Positions 33,206-42,495 of a stretch of DNA of 64,000 nt are shown here, piece after piece. This DNA is from Jiella pelagia (lineage in GTDB: Bacteria > Pseudomonadota > Alphaproteobacteria > Rhizobiales > Rhizobiaceae), in contig NZ_CP114029.1 in NCBI RefSeq assembly GCF_026898155.1, positions 4,878,001 to 4,942,000 on the forward strand, read 5' to 3'. The notes beneath the pieces were generated by a model that worked only from the letters and a program-made list of their open reading frames with translations, did no database searches and was not told where the DNA came from. The position numbers were made by a program, and so were the translations under genes. Position 1 is the stretch's first letter. Every line of letters begins with the position of its first letter.

Positions 33206-34102
33206 TCAGCCTGCGCCGGCGCTGTAACCCGCCCATGCCAGGCACACTTTCTCGCGCATGAGTTTGGCGGCACCGCTGATGGGATGGCTCGTCCTCGTCA
33301 GGATCGCCACCGGCAGGGCCGTCTTCGGCACGAATGGAACGATCCTCACGCCGCTGAAGAGGCCCCATGGAAGGAGGCTGTCGACGATTGCGATGCCAAG
33401 TCCACTCTGGACGAAGGGCAACGCACTGATCGAAACGTCGATTTCGATCGCAGGCGCGTATTCGAGGTTCTCGGCATCGGCGATTGCCGAGAGAAGCAGG
33501 CCGGGAAGGACTTCGGGGCGATAGGCGATCAAGGGATAGGCGGCCAAATCGGCAAAGCCGATGCTGGCCCGGCTTGCCAGGGGATGCTCCGCCGGCACCA
33601 GACAGGCGAGGTGCGATTCCCCGATCTTCTCGACGTCGATGCCGTGATGGGGCTTGTCGTTCATGACGATGCCGAGCGCGATGTCGCCGTCACGCAGCAT
33701 GTCGACGATATGGCGCATCGGCGCGATCTGCGAGCGGACGACGACGTCGGGATGCGATGCGCGAAAATCCGCCAGGGCGCCGGGGATGAGCGCCATGGCG
33801 GGCGGTGCTGACGCGGCTATTCGCAGAAGGCCGGTTCGGCCTCGACGCATGTCCGCCGTGCGGCGCCGCAACGCCGCCAGTTCGCCGAAGATTCGTTCAG
33901 CCTCCGGATAGAGCTCGAGCGCCTCCTCGGTCGGCACCAGCCGCCGCTTCACGCGATTGAAGAGCTTGAAGCCGAGCTGGTCCTCGGCGTGGAGGAGGAT
34001 CTGGCTGAGCGCCGGCTGAGATATGTTGAGGGTGGCGGCAGCCCCAGTGACCGTTCCGGCCCGCATCAGGGCGCAGAACACTTCCAATTGGCGAGCACGC
34101 AT
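33206..34102 (-). CDS. LysR-family transcriptional regulator
   Basis: The 298-aa product has the N-terminal LysR winged HTH (MRARQLEVFCALMRAGTVTG, AAATLNISQPALSQILLHAE, LGFKLFNRVKRRLVPTEEA) and a PBP-like effector domain from about residue 90 (GLLRIAASAPPAMALIPGAL). It is full length. It lies between the DadA-like gene (93 bases upstream, same strand) and the TRAP operon, so it is a good candidate to control one or both. The effector is unknown. Confidence 0.93.
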   Translation of the reverse strand: MRARQLEVFCALMRAGTVTGAAATLNISQPALSQILLHAEDQLGFKLFNRVKRRLVPTEEALELYPEAERIFGELAALRRRTADMRRGRTGLLRIAASAPPAMALIPGALADFRASHPDVVVRSQIAPMRHIVDMLRDGDIALGIVMNDKPHHGIDVEKIGESHLACLVPAEHPLASRASIGFADLAAYPLIAYRPEVLPGLLLSAIADAENLEYAPAIEIDVSISALPFVQSGLGIAIVDSLLPWGLFSGVRIVPFVPKTALPVAILTRTSHPISGAAKLMREKVCLAWAGYSAGAG

Positions 34103-34195
34103 GACTCAGACCTCCGAAGACAGGGCGCCCACGATAGAAGGCCGCGCCCTCGTGGGCCACAGGCCCCCCTTTGCGGGCACGGTCCCGTGCGATCG

Positions 34196-35521
34196 TCAAA
34201 ACTCGGAGACCCGGCCCCAGGCGCTCTTGCCGAACCGCGACAGACGGTAATGCCGATGTTCGACGCTCGGCGTCCGGCCTGTCACGATATCGGCCACCAG
34301 GCGCCCGGCGCCGGGGCCGATGCCGAAGCCGTGGCCCGAGAAGCCGGCGGCTAGCAGAAAGCCCTCCGGCCCGACCCCGTCATCGATCACCGGCACACCG
34401 TCCGGCGTCGAATCGATGTAGCCGGCCCAGGCCGCCTGAACGGGGACGACCGTCAGTTCGGGCAAGAGCCGGCGCGCGCGCATCAGGATTGTCTCAATGG
34501 CGCGAGCCGAGGGGATTGGGTCGAGAATCCGCATCCGCTCCATCGGCGTCGGCTTGTCGAGCGCCCAGCGTGTCAGCGTTTCGTGGCCCGACGCAAAGCC
34601 CGACAGATTGCCCGGCGTCAGAACCCGCCAGCGCTTGGCGAACATCGGCAGGAAACTTTTGGCGTAGCGAAGCTGCTGAGCTGTCGGATCGACGCTGGCC
34701 ATGCCGGAGACGGCCAGCGTGTAGCCGCCGTCCCCCCGGCGCGTCACCGACACCTCCGCGGTGTGCAACGCGTCCGGGAGCCCCTTGGCGCCGGGCATCA
34801 GCGACAGGCTCGGCGAGCGCACCGAGGATTGCGGGAAGGTAATGCCGAGCTGCCGGCAGAAGGAGGACGCCCAGGCACCGCCGGCCAGGACGACGCGGCT
34901 CGTGCGGATCGTCCCGTTCTCGGTGACGACGCCGCTCACCCGGCCGCCCTCGGTCTCGATGCCGCGCGCGGCACAAAACTGATGGATCGTCCCGCCATGC
35001 TTGACCACGCCGCCTGCGATCAGCGGCGCCGCGCGGGAGGGATCGGCGATGCCGTCGCTCGGGGAGAAGACGCCGCCCTTCCAGGGCTTGCCTGTGGCCG
35101 CGCCGCGCTCGCCGGCTTCCGCCGCACTCAGCATATGCGTCGTCACGCCCTGCGTTGCCGCGAAGTCGCGCCATTTCGCCCAGCCGGCGATCTCGGCCTC
35201 GTTGTCGGAGAGATAGAGAAGACCGCACCGGCGAAAGCCCAGATCCTCGCCGATGTCCTCCGTCATCTCCTCCCACAGCGCCAGGCTCTGGGTCGCCATG
35301 GGCAGTTCGCGCCCATCGCGGTTTTGCTGGCGGCACCAGCCCCAGTTGCGGCTGGATTGCTCGGCGCCGATGCGACCCTTTTCGACAAGCGCGACCTTCA
35401 AGCCCTGGCGAGCCATGAAATAGGCCGATGAGGCGCCAACGATGCCACCGCCGATGACCACCGCGTCGGCGCTGTCGGGGAGCTTTTCGGATGAGGGAAC
35501 GACGAGAAGGGGTGCGGGCAT
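34196..35521 (-). CDS. FAD-dependent oxidoreductase, DadA/glycine-oxidase family
   Basis: The 441-aa protein has a short leader, then ADAVVIGGGIVGASSAYFMA (FAD Rossmann motif), IGAEQSSRNWGWCRQQNRDG (conserved Ser-Ser-Arg-N near flavin) and the C-terminal GFLLAAGFSGHGFGIGPGAG. Such enzymes oxidise secondary or D-amines to imines, releasing amine and oxo acid. It is divergent from the Lrp/AsnC gene (195 bases apart), which may be its regulator. LysR follows on the same strand. The substrate is unknown. Confidence 0.88.
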   Translation of the reverse strand: MPAPLLVVPSSEKLPDSADAVVIGGGIVGASSAYFMARQGLKVALVEKGRIGAEQSSRNWGWCRQQNRDGRELPMATQSLALWEEMTEDIGEDLGFRRCGLLYLSDNEAEIAGWAKWRDFAATQGVTTHMLSAAEAGERGAATGKPWKGGVFSPSDGIADPSRAAPLIAGGVVKHGGTIHQFCAARGIETEGGRVSGVVTENGTIRTSRVVLAGGAWASSFCRQLGITFPQSSVRSPSLSLMPGAKGLPDALHTAEVSVTRRGDGGYTLAVSGMASVDPTAQQLRYAKSFLPMFAKRWRVLTPGNLSGFASGHETLTRWALDKPTPMERMRILDPIPSARAIETILMRARRLLPELTVVPVQAAWAGYIDSTPDGVPVIDDGVGPEGFLLAAGFSGHGFGIGPGAGRLVADIVTGRTPSVEHRHYRLSRFGKSAWGRVSEF

Positions 35522-35725
35522 TTCTGAATTCCTCTACCTGGCCGAAACATAGTCCGGGCCGGGCGCGAAAAAGCGACTAATCTGCCCGTGCTTCGGCATT
35601 TCATGCCGCAGGTGTCCTGCGGTTTGGCAGTTGATTTCCGTGAAGAAGAGAGAGCGCGGCTTGTCAGCTGGGGATATTAGGACCACTCTCACAGTTTATT
35701 CTGCCGCGCGAGGGGAATGGTGGCA

Positions 35726-36232
35726 ATGACGGGTACGCGCACGAAACTTGATATGATCGACGTGAAGATCTTGTGCGAACTCCAGAAGAACGGACGGATT
35801 ACCAATGTCGAATTGGCCGAGCTGATCAATCTGTCGCCGAGCCCGTGCCTGACGCGCATGAAGCGCCTGCAGGCGGCAGGCTACATCACCGGCTATTCGG
35901 CCCAGATCGACATTGCCAAGCTTGGGGAGACGCTGACCGTCTTCACCGAAGTGACGCTGAAGAACCACCGTCACGTGGATTTCGACCGGTTCCAGGCCGC
36001 TGTCCGCAAGCTTGACTCCTGTGTGGAGTGTCACCTCGTTTCGGGCGGCTACGATTATCTCCTGAAGTTCATCACCTCCGGCATCATCCACTACCAGACG
36101 ACCATCGAAAATCTGCTTGATCAGGACGTCGGGATCGACAAATATTTCAGTTTCGTCGTGATCAAGACGCCCTTCATCAAGTCGCACCTGCCGTTGAACA
36201 AGCTTTTCGGCGATCAGGAGCCAGCGGCCTGA
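35726..36232 (+). CDS. Lrp/AsnC-family transcriptional regulator
   Basis: The 168-aa product has the AsnC-type HTH (LDMIDVKILCELQKNGRITN, then VELAELINLSPSPCLTRMKR, LQAAGYITGYSAQIDIAKLG) followed by the RAM effector domain (VECHLVSGGYDYLLKFITSG). I chose the ATG at 35726 because AGGGG is well spaced there; an ATG three codons earlier almost touches it. Its stop is one base from the stop of the convergent ABC ATPase gene. It probably senses an amino acid and controls the divergent DadA-like gene, the ABC transporter, or both. Confidence 0.9.
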   Translation: MTGTRTKLDMIDVKILCELQKNGRITNVELAELINLSPSPCLTRMKRLQAAGYITGYSAQIDIAKLGETLTVFTEVTLKNHRHVDFDRFQAAVRKLDSCVECHLVSGGYDYLLKFITSGIIHYQTTIENLLDQDVGIDKYFSFVVIKTPFIKSHLPLNKLFGDQEPAA

Positions 36233-36233
36233 G

Positions 36234-37923
36234 CTATCTCTCTACGACCGGCAGGGGCCGCAAGGAGCGGTCCGCTGCGCCTGCAAAGGTCCGGTCCTGG
36301 CGCAGCGAATCCAGCCAGCCGGTATCAAGCTTGGGGACGGATGAGATCAGGAGTTTCGAATAGGGATGCTCGGCGCCCGACTGCATCCGGCTTGTCGGCA
36401 TCTCTTCGACCTTCTCGCCCTGATACATCACCGCGACCCGGTCGCAGACCGCCTCGACCGTCGAGAGGTCGTGACTGATGAACATGTAGGTGAGGCCGAG
36501 TTCGCGCTGCAATTCGTCCAGCAGATCCAGAATGGCGGCAGCGACCACCGTGTCGAGAGCCGAGGTGATTTCGTCGCATAAGATGAGCCTCGGGACGAGC
36601 CGCCAGTGCCCTTGCAAAATTGATCCGCTGTTTCTGTCCGCCCGAAAGCTCCGAGGGCAATCGGTGCTTGAGCGCCTTGGGCAGGCGCACCATGTCGAGA
36701 AGGCGGTCGACTTCCGCCTCGCGCGCCCGCCCGCCCATCCCGTGATAGAAGGTCAGCGGCCGCGACAGGATGGCGCCGACCGGCTTGTTGGGGTTGAGCG
36801 CCGTATCGGCGAGCTGAAACACGATCTGGAGCTTGCGCAACTCGTCCTTGGAGCGGTCCTGGACGCGGTCGCCGAGAGGCACGCCGTCTACCTGGATGCT
36901 GCCCCTGGCCGCGGGCAGAAGGCCGGCGATCACCCTGGCAAGGGTCGACTTGCCGCTTCCCGACTCCCCGATGATGCCAAGGCTGCGGCCACGCTCGAGC
37001 GTCAGGGCGACATCCTTCAACACCACAAACTTCGGCAGGCCGTCCGGGCCGACGGGACCATATCCGGCCGTCAGGCCCGAAACCTCGAGGATCGGCTCCA
37101 GTCCGGCGCTCGGAGCCTGGTTTTCGAGGCTCCGCCCGTTCGGGTGGAAAGCCTCGATCAGGGCCTTGGTATAGCTGTGGGATGGATGGTGGATGATTGC
37201 CTCGGCCGTGCCCGTTTCCTGGACTTCGCCGCCTTTGAGAACGACGATCCGGTCGGCGATCTGGGCGACGACGGCGAGATCGTGGGAGACATAGATGCCG
37301 GCCATGCCGCGTTCGCGCATCACCGATTTGAAGGCCTGCAAAACCTCGATCTGGGTGGTCACGTCGAGGGCCGTCGTCGGCTCGTCGAAAACCATCACCT
37401 TTGGATCGCCGATCAGAGCCATCGCCGCCGCAAGGCGCTGCAACTGGCCGCCGGAGACCTGATGCGGATAACGCGAACCGATCGTCTCGGGCTCCGGCAG
37501 GGCGAGGGCCCTGAACAGTTCGACCGCCTTTTCGCGGGCCTTTTGCAGCGGCATCAAATGATGGATCTTGGCGACCTCGACCACCTGGTCCATGATCGTC
37601 TTCGACGGATTGAACGCGGCGGCTGCCGATTGCGGGACATAGGCGACCTCGGTGCCGCGCAGAGCGCGCTTGTCAGCGTCGCTCATCGTCACCGTATCGC
37701 GCCCGGCGACCCGGACCTCGCCGCCCGCGATCGCGCAGCCGGGCCGCGTGTATCCAAGAAGCGTCAGCGCGATCGTCGTCTTGCCGGAGCCGCTTTCGCC
37801 GATCAGGGCGACGATCTCGCCGTCGGCGACGTCGATGTCGACACCCCGGATGATTTCCACCACGCAGCCCGAATCGGTCTTCGCCTTCACGTGGAGATCG
37901 CGGATCTCGATGATGTTGCCCAT
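36234..37923 (-). CDS. Dipeptide/oligopeptide ABC transporter ATPase with two fused NBDs (frameshifted at 36585)
   Basis: With one base removed at 36585-36591 (GAGCCTC to GAGCTC) the protein is 562 aa and continuous through ARPELILCDEITSALDTVV. It holds two ABC domains: first Walker A ALIGESGSGKTTIALT, signature QVSGGQLQRLAAAM, Walker B KVMVFDEPTTALDVTT; second Walker A GIIGESGSGKSTLARV, signature LSGGQKQRINFARAL, Walker B LILCDEITSALD. This equals fused DppD and DppF. It is last in the operon SBP-permease-permease-ATPase. The frame break is probably artefactual. Confidence 0.88.
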
Positions 37924-37944
37924 CACTCGCTCCTGTCGCGCCTG

Positions 37945-38796
37945 TTATTCGCTCTTGTCGCGGATGCGTCGGGGAAGGTTGTCGATCAGCATGTTGACCG
38001 AGATCGTCAGGCTGGCGATGGCTATCGAGGGAACGATCACAGCCGGAGCCCCGAAGGACAGCCCGCCGATGTTCTCGCGCACCAGCGCTCCCCAGTCCGC
38101 GTTCGGCGGCTGCACGCCGAGGCCGAGAAAGGACAGGCCGGACAACAGGAGCACGATGAACACGAAGCGCAGACCGAAATCCGCCAGCACCGGACCAATG
38201 ATGTTGGGAAAGATCTCCTCGCGGATCGTATAGATCGTGCCTTCGCCGCGCGCCCGCGCCACGGTGACGAAGTCCATGGCGTTGACGTTGACGGCGAGCG
38301 CGCGAGCGAAGCGGTAGCTGCCGGGGGCGTAGAGGACGGCGATCGTGAGCACGAGCACGGAAATCGAACTGCCGACCGCAGCCACGACGACGAGGCCGAA
38401 CATCAGGGAGGGGATCGAATTCAGCGCGTCGAGGAAGCGCGACAGGATCGCATCGAACCAGCCGCCGATGACCGCCGCGATCATGCCGAGGGTCACCCCG
38501 ACGAAACAGGCGATGGTAACGCTGGCGAGCGAGATGCCGACCGTGTAGCGCGCGCCCATCAGCACGCGGGACAGCATGTCCCGGCCGAGATAGTCCGTGC
38601 CGAACCAGAACTGCGACGAGATAGGTCCGTAATAGTCGAAATCGACGATCTGGCCGACGGGGTAGGGGCTGATCCAGGGCGCGGCGATGGCCACTACCAT
38701 CCAGAACAGGATGATCGCGGCACCGATGATGCCGACGGCATTCATGTTGAAGCCGAAGTGGCCTTTGCGGGCGGGAGCTGTCATCGTCATCGTCAT
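37945..38796 (-). CDS. dppC: Dipeptide-type ABC transporter permease (DppC type)
   Basis: The 283-aa protein starts MTMTMTAPARKGHFGFNMNA at an ATGA overlap with dppB. It has the OppC_N helix, about six membrane segments and the EAA loop (DFVTVARARGEGTIYTIREE, then IFPNIIGPVLADFGLRF) that docks to the ATPase. It pairs with DppB to form the channel. The ATPase gene follows 21 bases downstream. Confidence 0.92.
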   Translation of the reverse strand: MTMTMTAPARKGHFGFNMNAVGIIGAAIILFWMVVAIAAPWISPYPVGQIVDFDYYGPISSQFWFGTDYLGRDMLSRVLMGARYTVGISLASVTIACFVGVTLGMIAAVIGGWFDAILSRFLDALNSIPSLMFGLVVVAAVGSSISVLVLTIAVLYAPGSYRFARALAVNVNAMDFVTVARARGEGTIYTIREEIFPNIIGPVLADFGLRFVFIVLLLSGLSFLGLGVQPPNADWGALVRENIGGLSFGAPAVIVPSIAIASLTISVNMLIDNLPRRIRDKSE

Positions 38797-39749
38797 TGGT
38801 TCCGCAGCCGTGGGTTGGCCAGGATCGCGACGAGGTCGGCGATCAGGATGAGGAGGAGATAGCTGACGCAGAAGATCATCGCACAGGACTGGATGAGTGG
38901 CAGGTCGCGGGTGGAGACCGCATCCACCATCAGCTTGGCCACGCCCGGATAGTTGAAGATCGTCTCGACGATGATGACGCCGCCGAGAAGATAGGAGAGC
39001 GACAAGGCCATGGCGTTGACGATCGGGCCGAGCGCGTTCGGCAATGCGTGTCTCAGTACGATCCTGCGGCGCGAGGCGCCCTTGAGCAGCGCCATCTCGA
39101 CATAGGCGGTGTCCAGCGTGTCGATCACCGCCGCCCGCGTCATCCGGATCATCTGAGCCGAGACGACGAAGGACAGGGTGATGACGGGCATCGCGTAGAT
39201 GCGCAAAAGCTCGCCGATCCCCTGAACGTCGTTGGCGACCGACAGGGCGGGCAACCATTTCAGGTAGACCGCAAAAATCAGGACCGCCAGCGTCGCCACC
39301 ATGAATTCGGGGATCGAGATCACCGAAACGGTAAAGACCGAGACGAACCGGTCATAGGTCGAGCCCCGGAACATCGCCGCCGTGATGCCGAGAGTGAGCG
39401 CGATCGGGACCGAGAAGAGGGTGGTGACGAAAGCAAGTTCGAGCGAATTCGCCAGCCGTCCGGCAAGAAGGTCCGCGACCTCGCGATTATTGGCGTAGGA
39501 ACGCCCCAGATCGCCGGTCAGGAGGCCGCCGAGCCACGACAGAAATCGCAGAAAGGCGGGCTGGTCGAGATTCATCGCCTTGCGAAGCCCGGCCACCGCT
39601 TCGGGCGTCGCGGACTGACCGAGCAGAATCTCGGCGACGTCGCCAGGCAGAAGCTCGGTTGCGAAGAACACCGCGAAAGCGATGATCAGAAGGGAAATCA
39701 GCATGATCCCCAGGCGCTTGGCGACGAGGCGCGCGACAAGTGCGTTCAT
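38793..39749 (-). CDS. dppB: Dipeptide-type ABC transporter permease (DppB type)
   Basis: The 318-aa protein starts MNALVARLVAKRLGIMLISL, the ATG chosen because the preceding open residues are not membrane-like. It carries the DppB family pattern LLPGDVAEILLGQSATPEAV, six helices and the EAA loop (TAYVEMALLKGASRRRIVLR, HALPNALGPIVNAMAL). It lies 74 bases after the solute-binding gene and overlaps dppC. Confidence 0.92.
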   Translation of the reverse strand: MNALVARLVAKRLGIMLISLLIIAFAVFFATELLPGDVAEILLGQSATPEAVAGLRKAMNLDQPAFLRFLSWLGGLLTGDLGRSYANNREVADLLAGRLANSLELAFVTTLFSVPIALTLGITAAMFRGSTYDRFVSVFTVSVISIPEFMVATLAVLIFAVYLKWLPALSVANDVQGIGELLRIYAMPVITLSFVVSAQMIRMTRAAVIDTLDTAYVEMALLKGASRRRIVLRHALPNALGPIVNAMALSLSYLLGGVIIVETIFNYPGVAKLMVDAVSTRDLPLIQSCAMIFCVSYLLLILIADLVAILANPRLRNQ

Positions 39750-39823
39750 GATGGTGCTGGCTCCCGGACGAGTGGACCGACAAGGTGGCCGGGCGACAGG
39801 CGCCCAGCCACAATGGCATGCGA

Positions 39824-41439
39824 TCAGTCGTCGAGCCAGACATGCTCGGCGAAGGCATAGCCCATCATGCCGCCGAGCGGGTTCGCCTTCATCCCCTTCA
39901 GCTTGGATGACAGGGCGTCGACATTGGACATCCAAACTGGGATGGCCGTTCCCGCCTCGTTCGAGACCATCACCTGCATCTCGTCATAGATCGACTTGCG
40001 CTTGGCCTCGTCGAGCGAGCCGCGCGCCTCGACCAGCATCTTGTCGAACTTCTCGGACTTGTAGTGGCTCTCGTTCCAGGGGGCGTCCGAGGCGTAGAGC
40101 AGCGAGAACAGGATGTCCGGGGTCGGCCGCGGATTGATGTTGCCGAAATGGATCGGCGCCTTCAACCAGTAGTTCGACCAGTAGCCGTCGGAGGGAACGC
40201 GCTGCACGTCGAAGGGCATGCCGATCTCCTGGCCGGCCTGTTGCACGACGGTGGCCATGTCGATCGCCGAATTCGCCGCGTCGGACGTGACGATCGGAAT
40301 GGACTGGCCGAGCACGCCGGCCTTTTCGAACAGCGACTTGGCCCGCTCCGGATCGTATTCCCGGGCGACGAGATCCTTGTTGTAATACTTGTCGTTCGGC
40401 GACACCGGCTGGTCGTTGGCGATCACCGCCAGATCGCGCAGGACCGAGCGCTTGATGACCTCGCGGTTCATCAGATACTTCATGCCCTCGACGAAGCCAG
40501 CCTTGTCGCCCGGATCCATGTCGAGACGGACATTGAGGTCGGTGTAGTTGCCGGATGTCGAGACGGAGAGCCTCAACGCCGTCCACCGTCTCCAGTCGCC
40601 GCATCGAGCGCGGATTGATGGCCGCTGCGAGCGCGATGTCGCCCGAAAGCAGGGCGTTGATGCGGGCCGGTTCGTCAGAAATCGCGATAAACTCGAAGCT
40701 GTCGAGATAGGGAAGCTGATCTTTCCAGTAGTTCTCGTTCTTCACGCCCACCGACCGCACGCCCGGTTCGAAGACCTCGCATTTGAAAGCGCCGGTGCCG
40801 TTGGCTGTGGAGAAATCCGTCGTGCCGTCGGCGATGATCATGAAGTGATGCAGCGACAGGATGATCGGCAGGTCCGCATTGGCGGCGGAAAGCTCGATCT
40901 CCATCACCCGGTCGTCGATCTTGCGGAACGTCTCCATCTGCTTGGCCATCGCGTTCGCCTTCGAACCGACGGACTCGTCCTTGTGCCGGTTGAGCGAATA
41001 GATCACGTCGTCGGTGGTCAGCGTCTTGCCGTCATGGAAGGTGACGTTCGGCCGCAGAGTCAGCTTCCAGGTCTTGGCGTCGGTGGTGTCGAGGCTCTCG
41101 GCGAGGCTCCATGTTCACGTCACCGCCCTCTGCAAGGAAGGTCAGGCGATTGTAGAAGGCGCAGCAGCGCACATAGTCGGTCGAGAGCGAGGCCTTGGCC
41201 GGATCGAGCGTGTCGGCGGTGGAGGCCGACCAGCCCGCCGCCGTGATCGAGCCACCGGATTTCGGCGTGTCGGCGAACGCCTTCGTGGCCCGGCCGATGA
41301 TCGTGCCGCCGGCAGCAAGGCCGATACCGCTCGCCATCAGAAGCTGAAGAAGCTCGCGACGCGTGGCGCCGCGGCGAATGGCATTCTCGACCATCCGGTC
41401 ATCGCGACCGGCCCAGTTCGTCACTTTGTCATGGCTCAT
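39824..41439 (-). CDS. Dipeptide-type ABC transporter solute-binding protein (two frameshifts)
   Basis: Removing one base at 40568-40574 and one at 41103-41109 (both to GAGCTC) gives a continuous 537-aa SBP_bac_5 protein. It has a Tat-like leader (NAIRRGATRRELLQLLMASG: twin Arg, then hydrophobic run), the domain core (KTWKLTLRPNVTFHDGKTLT, DDVIYSLNRHKD, TGAFKCEVFEPGVRSVGVKN) and the C-terminus AVPVWMSNVDALSS-like. It captures the peptide, opine or similar zwitterion for DppBCDF. It is first in the operon. A 12-bp dyad, CCTTTTATAAGG, lies just upstream. Both breaks fit the systematic insertion. Confidence 0.87.
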
Positions 41440-41475
41440 CTGTCGACTCCTCTTGGTGTCAGGAAGCCCTCAGCC

Positions 41476-41487
41476 CCTTTTATAAGG
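41476..41487. promoter_or_regulatory. CCTTTTATAAGG dyad upstream of the ABC transporter
   Basis: CCTTTTATAAGG, nearly symmetric, sits 37 bases before the start of the solute-binding gene. It shares the ATAAGG/CCTT half with the inner dyad at 28281-28295, so both could be sites of one regulator. Evidence is pattern only. Confidence 0.3.
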
Positions 41488-41502
41488 CTTGCGGCGGTTG
41501 CA

Positions 41503-42207
41503 TTAAGCTTCGACTGCTTCTGCCAGTGCGGCGAGCGACGTGAAGTGGAAATCGGGCTCGGTGAAACTTTCCGGCGCAATCGTGCCGCCGTAGCCGGCTC
41601 GGCCATGGCGGCGTTCGATCCAGCAATTGGTGATGCCGAGCCGGCGCGAGATGCCGATGTCGTGATACTGGCTCTGCGCGACGTGCAGAATATCGGCCCT
41701 CGTGATGCCGTCCCCGGACAGATCGGAAAAGACATGTTCGAAAAATGCCGGATCGGGCTTTTCTGTGCCGGTGTCGTCGGTCGTGAACGCCTTCCAGAAA
41801 GGATCGGCGAGCGCCGTGGAAAACCGCTCGAAGGCCCAGCGCTGCGCATTGGTCATCGCGACGAGGCGGAAATGCTTGCCGAGCGTGCGCAACGCCGCGA
41901 CGCTGTCGGGAAAGGCGGGGGAAGCGGCGACCGCCTCGACCATCCGCGCGCCCTCAGCTTCGCCCTCAGGCAAGCCGAACCGGGCGGCGATGATCTGATA
42001 GCAGCGAGCGAGATCGTCGGGAAACTTGCCGGCCTGGTCATCGCGGCGGCACTCACCGTAGAGCGCGAGCGCAGCCTCGCCGTCCAGGTCGACCCCGCTC
42101 TCCTCGGCGATCGCCTTCAGGCCGTTGGTCAGCCCGGTCTCGAAGTCGATCAATGTACCGACGACGTCGAAGGTGAGAACCTTGAAATTGGCGGGCGCTA
42201 CTTGCAA
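41503..42207 (-). CDS. HAD-superfamily hydrolase, haloacid dehalogenase type II
   Basis: The 234-aa protein has the type II dehalogenase motifs: nucleophile Asp14 in FKVLTFDVVGTLIDFETG, Ser/Asn region LVAMTNAQRWAF, Lys in TGTEKPDPAFFEHVF and the final acidic motif in ILHVAQSQYHDIGISRRLG. The family hydrolyses 2-haloacids, but many genomic copies beside amino-acid clusters have other substrates. A second copy of this type lies at 47211. It lies upstream of the ABC transporter on the same strand with 63 bases between. Confidence 0.9.
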   Translation of the reverse strand: MQVAPANFKVLTFDVVGTLIDFETGLTNGLKAIAEESGVDLDGEAALALYGECRRDDQAGKFPDDLARCYQIIAARFGLPEGEAEGARMVEAVAASPAFPDSVAALRTLGKHFRLVAMTNAQRWAFERFSTALADPFWKAFTTDDTGTEKPDPAFFEHVFSDLSGDGITRADILHVAQSQYHDIGISRRLGITNCWIERRHGRAGYGGTIAPESFTEPDFHFTSLAALAEAVEA

Positions 42208-42495
42208 GGGCGAACCTCCGTTCAGATTAGGGCTCGATGTCCGACGTCGCGGATCGGCATTTTCTATCGCGTCGTGAAGTCACTCATGGTCGGGCGCTTC
42301 ACTTGCGGACGCCACTTCCTGAGAGCCGTATCCCCCCGGCTTTCCGAGGTGGTTGCTGCAGTGCACCCAAGATGTGCAGTGGCTTTTCTGCACAAGACTT
42401 TCGCAGCTGCCGGCGTCTTGGAAACGTCAAAACCAGTGGCCCCTGCGGCATCTTGTTTCGAAAATCTGCCGCCTGCGGAAGATTCGGCGGAGCCT
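42208..42495. other. 288-base gap between HAD and GhrA genes
   Basis: No gene is seen. The HAD gene, on the minus strand, should have its promoter here because the spacing from the ghrA stop is large. Confidence 0.35.
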
